A stretch of DNA of 64,000 nucleotides from Pomphorhynchus laevis (taxonomy: Eukaryota > Acanthocephala > Palaeacanthocephala > Echinorhynchida > Pomphorhynchidae). The stretch's first letter is position 1. Every line of letters begins with the position of its first letter. The notes below the pieces were generated by a model. The model searched no databases and had not been told where the DNA came from. It saw nothing but the letters and a program-made list of their open reading frames with translations. The stretch covers positions 1 to 64,000 of the forward strand of contig WNNJ02001269.1 of assembly GCA_012934845.2 (NCBI GenBank), written 5' to 3'. Made by a program: the position numbers and the translations under genes. Shown here one piece after another: positions 54,452-61,559 of the stretch.

Positions 54452-54845
54452 CTGCAAATACATAAGCAAACGATGATTTGGAGATACTGAATTTTATGAC
54501 AAAAAATATTTAATATAAAAATATTAAAAATATTAAAATAAATTAAAATATTTAATTTAAAAATATTAACAAGTGAAAAGCGGATATTCCTTCTCGGTTG
54601 CATTTAATTGAAATGATGAAATTTGCAAAAGTCCGATTGCTTTGTTGATATCAAACAGACTTGTTATCCATCTTTAGTTTTATCAACTAAATATGGATCT
54701 TAAATAGCTGATACTGATCCATTATCAATAAATAATTATTGGAGCTAGATCAAAGAAAAGAGGAAATTATTTTTGATATTTCACTAACTACTTCCGTTAG
54801 CATCCTCAGAAAATTAAGATAAATTTCTGATGATGCTAACAGAGG
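54452..54845. other. AT-rich spacer
   Basis: Holds another fragment of the 51.8-kb repeat (54,690-54,790) with a fold-back AGCATCCTCAGAAA/TTTCTGATGATGCT. A 31-codon minus frame near 54,590-54,680 (DINKAIGLLQISSFQ) has no good splice site and is left unassigned. Confidence 0.5.
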
Positions 54846-57800
54846 TTAGCAAACTGATTTACTCTTGTTATTTTTCTTTTGTTTTATATTATTTTTCATT
54901 TTATTCTTTTTGTGCTCTAAACATTCTTTTGTACAATTAAAATCGTCGAGATCGACGCAGTTTTTATCGAAATCCTCATCAGATGTAGATGATGATTCAT
55001 CAGAACTTACCAAGCAATTCTGGACGAATTCTATTTTATCGACCAGTTTTCCACACGTAACAACCTCCATGCTTGAAAATCCAGCTATCATATCGATATT
55101 AAATTCCTTCGTGCAACAGCATTGGTCTAGCATGTGATTCATTACTTCCTCGCATAGTTGATCAACGTTATCATCATTAGTTAATATTGTATCAGAAGGC
55201 GTTGCCGTTGTTGAATCTGGATGTGTAAGGCTATTTTCTTGTTTTGCAGTTTCGGTAACAGCAGATTTTAGATTCATAGAGGAATCTTCTTCCATAAAAT
55301 CGATAAACTCCGATACCCATTTAGGGTTGATCTTCATGTTGACATCGCAGAACGCTCGTATGATTGATAGGAAACAGAATCTGAGCTGCTCCGGTGTTTG
55401 AATAAGCCCAGGACGTTCATTACGAAGATTGTGTAAAATATTCATAAGTTGAGCATGAGAGATACAACCTTCACTTGCTGCAAGTAGAGTGAGGACGATA
55501 TCTACAAAAGCAAACGTGCCACTTCTTCCGATACCAGCACTGCAATGAATAACTGGTGAGTGTTCGAAGACATGTTGACTTCGTAATATGCTAAGAAAAC
55601 GAAGGAAATTTTCAGGGCAAGAGGGTTCGCCAAAGTCAGGCCAATCAGTATAATTGTAATGATGTATATCTCTTGTTTCGCCTGTATTGCGTTTTAGAAC
55701 TTTTAAAATCCTCGCTACAAACGAGTCGTAATGTATTCCAGATTGAAGTTCAACAGTCATATCGATATCGTTCAAACGCATAATTGCCGTATCTTCTTCG
55801 GTAAGACCATCGATTAGTATTTTTTCCATAGTGCACTCCATTGTAAAAAACTGGAAGCATTTGGAACGGCCCTTTTCTACTAACTTATTCAGAATAATAA
55901 TCGACCGAACGTTATCTCGCCAAACCATATTCCAATAATGTGAGATCGTGTTCGACAAAGGGCCCTGAGAAAGTATGTATGATCGATTTGCAGGTTTATA
56001 TCCAACAAAGTTAGCATTGATATACGATGTTTGACAGTTTTTAAGCTTTACTAATGTGCTGTCGACTTTTCCATTGCGTTCTAAAAAAGGATACGCAGTG
56101 TAGTTATATCCACCCGACTGTTCATAGTCGCGATCCCATTTATTCGTAAGATTTAGATCTTTTAATTGACTCGGAGCAAGCCCGCGCATATTGGTGGGCA
56201 TCTGTAATCCATAATTTTTTAATCTTAGGAATTCTCGAAAACCTTCACACTTTTTATTTCGGTTGATTTGACTGCATATGGATTTTGGTATTAGTTCGTC
56301 GGAACCTTTTGTCGGGTTCAGTGATATGCGGGAAACACTGGCGGATGAAGGCTCCGTAGGCCCGCTTTCAGAAATATTTAATTCGCGGGCTTCGGCAACT
56401 GCTTCTTCGTCTGATTGGGGTAATTCTTTTTGGCCATCATCATTCGGACGCATATGTATTATCGTGGAGTCAAGAAAATTGTAATCAGCTGTTGAACTGT
56501 GAATGCAAACTTCGCGAGGTTCAGGATGGCAAATGTTCGGATTTATTTGGTCGAAATATGGATGATAATTGTTTTCAATGCTCGATAGAAGGGCCTTTGC
56601 ATTTCCTCGCATCAACGCGATTGAAATACGCTGAAACAGGCGGGCTGCTGCAATATCGTACGACATTGATGAACGAAGAGCTAAATTTCGAGCTATGCGC
56701 CTAACTACTTGCTCACCCTCTGGATTCCAGCCTCCGTAACACTCTAGCACAGCAGGGGTGAAGTTGTACCCTGCTTCGATCATTTGAGCCCGGTATTTCC
56801 TGTCTTTGACATTGGAGGCGTACTCATTGGCAGAGAAAAGTTGGGTACGAGCGGCATGGCGGATGTAGGCCTTCTGTAGCGGGTTTGTAACCGCAAAATC
56901 CACTGCTTCCGGCGGATCTCCGTAAATTAGAATATCAGCCGGTCTTTCTCTGAGATTCTTTATCAGGTTCGGGACTTCTCGTCCAACGTGCATTCCAGCC
57001 GATTGTGCAGCCTGAAAAACAATGTCTCGTATGCCATTATGACGTAGGCCTGTAAAACCTCCAAAAGAGCATGTTAAGGCATGGAAACCCATACAATCAG
57101 CTTTACGGTAACACCTACTGCACCTGTAGATTTCATCAGAAATGGGAATGCCCAGCCAGAAACGTATTAGGACAGAAAATTCGTTGTCGGTCAGCGCTAG
57201 ACCAAGACTTTTGTTGGGTGTACATTGTAGCCAAGCATTTGCGTGGGGAGAGGACACTGAAAGTATTCGCGCTTTGTCCGCCTCACTCGATCTCGATTTT
57301 AACTGATCTAGCATGGCTGAGTCAATGAGAGAGGACAATTTTCCCTGTACTGTCGACACAACGAACTTAGTTGAAACTTCCTCTAGTGCGTTTTTTGATG
57401 TGATGAATCTAGGAAAAGTACTAGCATCCAGATCAAGAGAAGTTGCAACAGCTTGAGTGCTTGCTATAAAGGCTGCTGAACAGTGTTTCAGAGTACTTCT
57501 CAGACCGAGTCCGCCCATTTTTAGAGGAAGTTCAGCTTGACACTTTTTCTTGGTTGAAAGTTGAACTGATGTGATTATTCCAAGTGCGCGCATAACTGCA
57601 TCGTCGAACCGATGGCAGAAGTCGTCCATAAAACGGAAGTCAACGTTTCTCATGTAAAATGTTACTCTAGGGGCTGACGCGCAGTGTCGCAAAAGCAAAT
57701 AAGCTACATGAGCATTAGGAATTGATGTCACGAGATCTATATCGTGGAGGAGTTTGGGCATAACCTTTTCGAGCATGAACGACTTGACAAAATCAGGCGA

Positions 57801-57941
57801 GCCAATCGGACAACCAAGTAGTGAAAAATTGCGACCACTCACAACTGTACAGGGTTGCTGACAAGTATTGTTGATGGATTGAATATCGTCTGTGTTTCCT
57901 ATAAGTTCCGTCTTACCCCAGTTAATGGACAATCCAATCAT
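54846..57941 (-). CDS. RLE-LINE ORF fused in frame to a protein tyrosine phosphatase
   Basis: An uninterrupted 1031-codon frame. Residues 1-270 are the RT thumb and connection (LPLKMGGLGLRST near 140). Residues about 274-292 are the zinc motif C-x2-C-x7-H-x4-C, and about 300-350 is the restriction-like endonuclease (HNGIRD, RPADILIYG, EAVDFAV, fitting a PD-(D/E)XK core). 400-455 is the LINE C-terminus (RRIARNLALRS, ISIALMRGNAKALL). An acidic linker follows. About 560-870 is a PTP domain close to PTPN1/PTPN2: SYINANFVGY, ANRSYILSQGPLSNTISHYW, WPDFGEP with the acid Asp near 768, HCSAGIGRSGTF with the catalytic Cys near 800, and the Q loop QTPEQLRF near 850. All key phosphatase residues are present. 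The tail is acidic, then lysine-rich. No intron is visible. The start overlaps the end of the upstream RT ORF by 20 nt in the +1 frame. A related element end without the phosphatase is at 51.0 kb. Host gene capture or insertion into a phosphatase retrocopy are both possible. Confidence 0.85.
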   Translation of the reverse strand: MIGLSINWGKTELIGNTDDIQSINNTCQQPCTVVSGRNFSLLGCPIGSPDFVKSFMLEKVMPKLLHDIDLVTSIPNAHVAYLLLRHCASAPRVTFYMRNVDFRFMDDFCHRFDDAVMRALGIITSVQLSTKKKCQAELPLKMGGLGLRSTLKHCSAAFIASTQAVATSLDLDASTFPRFITSKNALEEVSTKFVVSTVQGKLSSLIDSAMLDQLKSRSSEADKARILSVSSPHANAWLQCTPNKSLGLALTDNEFSVLIRFWLGIPISDEIYRCSRCYRKADCMGFHALTCSFGGFTGLRHNGIRDIVFQAAQSAGMHVGREVPNLIKNLRERPADILIYGDPPEAVDFAVTNPLQKAYIRHAARTQLFSANEYASNVKDRKYRAQMIEAGYNFTPAVLECYGGWNPEGEQVVRRIARNLALRSSMSYDIAAARLFQRISIALMRGNAKALLSSIENNYHPYFDQINPNICHPEPREVCIHSSTADYNFLDSTIIHMRPNDDGQKELPQSDEEAVAEARELNISESGPTEPSSASVSRISLNPTKGSDELIPKSICSQINRNKKCEGFREFLRLKNYGLQMPTNMRGLAPSQLKDLNLTNKWDRDYEQSGGYNYTAYPFLERNGKVDSTLVKLKNCQTSYINANFVGYKPANRSYILSQGPLSNTISHYWNMVWRDNVRSIIILNKLVEKGRSKCFQFFTMECTMEKILIDGLTEEDTAIMRLNDIDMTVELQSGIHYDSFVARILKVLKRNTGETRDIHHYNYTDWPDFGEPSCPENFLRFLSILRSQHVFEHSPVIHCSAGIGRSGTFAFVDIVLTLLAASEGCISHAQLMNILHNLRNERPGLIQTPEQLRFCFLSIIRAFCDVNMKINPKWVSEFIDFMEEDSSMNLKSAVTETAKQENSLTHPDSTTATPSDTILTNDDNVDQLCEEVMNHMLDQCCCTKEFNIDMIAGFSSMEVVTCGKLVDKIEFVQNCLVSSDESSSTSDEDFDKNCVDLDDFNCTKECLEHKKNKMKNNIKQKKNNKSKSVC

Positions 57942-59547
57942 TTAAAAATTCTGAGGAGATAAAATTCAGTGCAAGAGCAATGGCATTTGGGTTGCCCCCA
58001 ATGATGCCATCATCCAAATACCATTTGTTGAAATGAATGCCCTCCATATTGTTAAGCTGTGCAAGTACTGGGTGGATTGCCACAGAGAACAGTAGAGGGC
58101 CTAAGGGGTCACCTTGTTGAACTCCGGATTCAGATTTTAGGTATTGCGAGCCGAAACGGAGATAAGTGGGGTGATCGTAGCACCAACGTACCCACGCTGC
58201 CATTTGAGGAATTTGGGATTCAATTGCTCTCAAGAAAATACGCCTGTCAATAGTGTTAAATGCGTTCGACACGTCGATTTTTGCCCACGTCCAATTTCCC
58301 AATTCAGGCATATGTTCGTTCGTGCGGCGGACCTGATGGATTATGTTGTCAATGCCGTTCGGTGTTGCAACGCCCATCTGTAATGGTCTGAGAATCGTTA
58401 CGAACTCTCCTCTTAACTTCGAACAAACGCACTTTGAGCATATTCGTCGGAGTGTATCTCCAATTGCAATGGGGCGAATACCTCCGTTTGGCTTTTCTAG
58501 AGCGATGAGGTTCGCGCCTGCAAAGAAAGGAGCAACTTGTTGTAGTAAATCACCTGCCACCATGTTGTTTATCAATTGCGTTAAGCGTGAAAGAAGTGTT
58601 CCTGAGGGATCGGCGGAAATGAGGTCCTGCAAGTGTTCGGGCCTCAGTCCAAGACAACCAGGCGATGATGCTGCGGGGAAAGAAAATACAGCGTCTTTTA
58701 CGGTATCACTGTCAAAAAGAATAGGCTGACTATTACAAAGGTATGAGTGATGTATGTCTTTACCCGCGGGGTGTAAGTGATCCAGCCGCTGTCGAACTTC
58801 GTCAGTGGGTGAAATATATCGGGAAGAGGATAAACGTTGCATGGCCTTACTGTAATTACCCTGTCTTGCCAAATCTATTGACGACATCATTGTACTAGTG
58901 TGAGCTGTTTTTTTGGGAGAATTGAGGAATGGCAAAACTTGATCGCGTATCTCTCCGAGCTCTCTAGATTCAATGTTATCTAGCATTCGAGATATACCCT
59001 GTAGAGTCGCGTTGCGGCGTCTTGAGGAGCGACCTTTGATATCTGACTTAATGAAGGCAATTTTGGCAAAACCGAGAAGGAGTGTCCAAGATGCGGGTGA
59101 ACGATAATGCAGCGCATCAGCAATGAGTCTTGACAATATTCGAGCAGACCTGCTTCGAAGATTCCAGGGAATGCGTCGAAAAGTAGGTACTTCAGATTGC
59201 CATAATTCGCGAAGGAAAGACCAGGTGATGTATGACTCACTCACCGCGTGAACGTGAGCCTCAGTTGATTTATGACCAGACGTTTTAAGGAAGATGTCAT
59301 CATTAACACGCTTACTCTCCGGAAACAAAAAGTTTGTCGGCGGAACAGTGACGTTAGTAGTGGCAGCCATTGGAGTTGGCGGGAGAGACGATCCTAGGCA
59401 TCGAGAACGTATTGGTCCGTGTACCTTTATGAGTCCGAGCTTAGTAATGGAAATAACTCGCCCACAAACTGAACAAAGCGAGGAGGTATGTGAAGGGTGT
59501 AGATGAGGAATTGGGTTTCCTGACATGGCGTCGTTATTGCAAACCAC
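57922..59547 (-). CDS. RLE-type LINE reverse transcriptase, N-terminal ORF
   Basis: 541 codons from ATG at 59,547. About 22-45 is a zinc-finger-like CSVCGRVISITKLGLIKVHG. About 300-380 is the RT N-part (SPGCLGLRPEHLQDL; NGGIRPIAIGDTLRRI). Near 440 is the A box KIDVSNAFNTIDRR, near 490 GVQQGDPLGPLLFSVAIHP, and near 515 the active site WYLDDGIIGG with two Asp. It ends in the thumb at a T5A3 run, where the downstream ORF continues in the +1 frame (SSEFL, then MIGLSINWGKTELIG). A single-base change or a shift would link them. RT and endonuclease residues are intact, so the element is young or under selection. Minus-strand tRNA-Ser lies 280 bp upstream. Confidence 0.88.
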   Translation of the reverse strand: MVCNNDAMSGNPIPHLHPSHTSSLCSVCGRVISITKLGLIKVHGPIRSRCLGSSLPPTPMAATTNVTVPPTNFLFPESKRVNDDIFLKTSGHKSTEAHVHAVSESYITWSFLRELWQSEVPTFRRIPWNLRSRSARILSRLIADALHYRSPASWTLLLGFAKIAFIKSDIKGRSSRRRNATLQGISRMLDNIESRELGEIRDQVLPFLNSPKKTAHTSTMMSSIDLARQGNYSKAMQRLSSSRYISPTDEVRQRLDHLHPAGKDIHHSYLCNSQPILFDSDTVKDAVFSFPAASSPGCLGLRPEHLQDLISADPSGTLLSRLTQLINNMVAGDLLQQVAPFFAGANLIALEKPNGGIRPIAIGDTLRRICSKCVCSKLRGEFVTILRPLQMGVATPNGIDNIIHQVRRTNEHMPELGNWTWAKIDVSNAFNTIDRRIFLRAIESQIPQMAAWVRWCYDHPTYLRFGSQYLKSESGVQQGDPLGPLLFSVAIHPVLAQLNNMEGIHFNKWYLDDGIIGGNPNAIALALNFISSEFLNDWIVH

Positions 59548-59642
59548 TCGATCGCTGAGCTATAAATTTACTACTAATTTGATGACACTCAAATTTTGAA
59601 TATAAAAATCGTTGGTGTTCTTTTTAATTTTGTAGATTCGCT

Positions 59643-59750
59643 GTATAGAGCTGGTGTATTAATTACTGTATTGAGCTGGTGTATTAATTGCTGTAAAGAG
59701 CTGTTGTATTAATTGCGGTATAGAGCTGGTGTATTAATAGCTGTATATTA
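59643..59750. repeat. 25-bp tandem repeat upstream of the RT ORF
   Basis: GAGCTGGTGTATTAATT-CTGTA recurs four times at 25-bp steps (59648, 59673, 59698, 59723). It lies about 100 bp upstream of the RT ATG on the minus strand and may be part of the element's 5' UTR or flank. Confidence 0.75.
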
Positions 59751-59823
59751 ATAATGAAATATGTTTTAAAAAATAACACAATTGTTAAGAAATTCAACTG
59801 CTTCTATATCAAACGCTTTAAAC

Positions 59824-59903
59824 GGTGCGAGCAGGATTTGAACCTGCGCGGGAAATCCCAACAGATTTCAAGTCTGTCGCCTTAACCACTCGGCCATCGC
59901 ACC
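59824..59903 (-). tRNA. tRNA-Ser (anticodon TGA), third gene
   Basis: Same sequence and loop as the gene at 50823 and about 9 kb away. The downstream flank (CAACTGCTTCTATATCAAAC) is also shared with the other two, so it is a duplicate carried with its surroundings. TTT follows on the minus strand. Confidence 0.95.
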
Positions 59904-60742
59904 GTTCAACGTAGTATTTAATATTTATCGCTGATCTATTAATTATTCAAACAAGAGTTTCAATTATCTGACTTATAATTTCGTCTGTCTGAATCAATTT
60001 TTGCAGTTGGTCAGACAGCAATAGTTATACAATGAGTCACAAATGACCATCTCTCACGGCACACAAGTGCCGCAGCACATACTTTGAAAACTGGACTATT
60101 AACTGGACTGTTACTGTCATTCCTTTGTTAGATAAGATAATATCATATATATTAATTCTGATTTATAAATATTATTTTTGCGTGTTATTGAAAATGTAAG
60201 CTAAGCATATTACCCACATAGAAATAAATTAATATCAAAAAACAAGATCCATTATCCGATAAAAGTAAAATTTTCCCATGCCAACTTTTAATACGAATAA
60301 ATTTGTAGTTTTTGAATCTGATACAAAGAAATCAGTAGGTAATAAATGCCGGTCATACGAAAAACATAATAAATGATCATTTTATTAATGACCAAATAAA
60401 TTTTCTGGATTTGGAGTTAATACAATCATTTACACTTGGGTAATAATTTATACTTGGATTCACACTGCACATGTAACTAGTTAGTTGGAGCTGCGGTTTA
60501 TTATATCTGACAATAAAGAATCGACAACGTATAGGGGACTTGTTGATTTGACGCGACCTGCAAAATTTGTAGGGATGTAACTAATATCCAATCAATCGTG
60601 ACATGATATACGACTAGTGCAAAGTTTGTATTGATATGCGTTTATGTAGGCGTGATTGAGAAGCGATCGTTTCATTCTCTGCGGTTTTCGCCACTATGAT
60701 TGCATTAAAAAAGAGTTATAATTGTTCAGTATAATTGCATTG
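59904..60742. other. intergenic DNA
   Basis: AT-rich, no gene or clear repeat recognised. The part at 60,520-60,740 is more GC-balanced and may be the 5' end of the LINE whose zinc-motif frame appears at 61.4 kb. Confidence 0.45.
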
Positions 60743-61320
60743 CAGATCAATTCAATCAGCTGCAGATCAATTCAATCAGTCGATGATGAATTCAATCATA
60801 TGCAGATCAATTCAATCAGTTGCAGATCAATTCAATCACCTGCAAATCAATTCAATTAGTTGCAGATCAATTTAATCTGTTGCAGATCAAGATAATCAGT
60901 TGCAGATCACTTTAATCAATAGCAGATCAAGATAATCAGTTGCAGATCAATTCAATCAGTTGCAGATCAATTCAATCAGTTGCAGATCAATTCAATCAGT
61001 TGCAGATCAATTCAATCAGTTGCAGATCAATTCAATCATTTGCAGATCAATTCAGTCAGTTGCAGATCAATTCAATCATTTGCTAATCAATTTAATTAGT
61101 TGCAGATCAATTTAATTAGCTGCAGATCAATTCAATCAGTTGCAGATCAATTCAATAAGTTGCAGATCAATTCAATTAGTTGCATATCAATTCAACCAGT
61201 TGCAGATCAATTCAATCAGTTGCAGATTAATTCAATCATTTGCAGATCAATTCAATCAGTTACAGATCAATTCAATCAGTTTCAGATCAATTGAATCGGT
61301 AGCAGATCGTCTAGATGCGC
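60743..61320. repeat. 20-bp minisatellite (TTGCAGATCAATTCAATCAG)
   Basis: About 28-29 head-to-tail copies with single-base variants, most regular at 60,940-61,020. There are no spacers, so it is not a CRISPR. Because 20 is not a multiple of 3, translation gives a 20-residue cycle (ADQFNQLQINSISC...), and open frames here are a by-product. The last unit grades into LDALADQLQ, so it may have grown from a coiled-coil-coding segment. Confidence 0.9.
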
Positions 61321-61412
61321 TCGCCGATCAGTTGCAGTAGCAAATTTAGCAGCTTAAACACACAAGGAAGTTAATAGGATGACGTAAGAAAACAGCTACA
61401 AAGACAGCTACG

Positions 61413-61541
61413 ACCGTCACTAACTGTGCTAAACTACAAGTACAGTGCTCGACAAATGACTGCAGCGTATGGACCACAATCGCCTGCGACAACAGTAAGT
61501 CAAAAGAAGAATTCCTATGTGGGTTTTGTGCAACAAACTAA
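61413..61541 (+). pseudogene. zinc-motif ORF1 fragment
   Basis: Reads TVTNCAKLQVQCSTNDCSVW, then KSKEEFLCGFCATN and a stop. This is the third occurrence of C-x4-C-x-V-W...F-L-C-G-F-C in the window. The start and the remainder of a LINE are missing; an L2-like element follows directly. Confidence 0.6.
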
Positions 61542-61559
61542 TCCGCAACCTCTCTTATA

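Noticed and set aside
54846-57941. Bracovirus-type viral phosphatase
   Set aside because: The domain is intronless and PTP-like, but the fusion partner is a LINE and nothing else in the window suggests viral segments. The sequence is closer to PTPN1/2 in its WPD and signature loops.
57922-57945. -1 ribosomal slippery site (T TTA AAT)
   Set aside because: The heptamer fits, but a -1 shift leads straight to a TGA, while the downstream ORF is in the +1 frame.
60743-61320. CRISPR-like array
   Set aside because: Units are directly adjacent with no unique spacers, and the DNA is eukaryotic.
61100-61340. ORFs with repeating ADQFNQLQINSI residues
   Set aside because: They are produced by the 20-bp minisatellite, which has no stop in two frames. 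No start or conserved domain.
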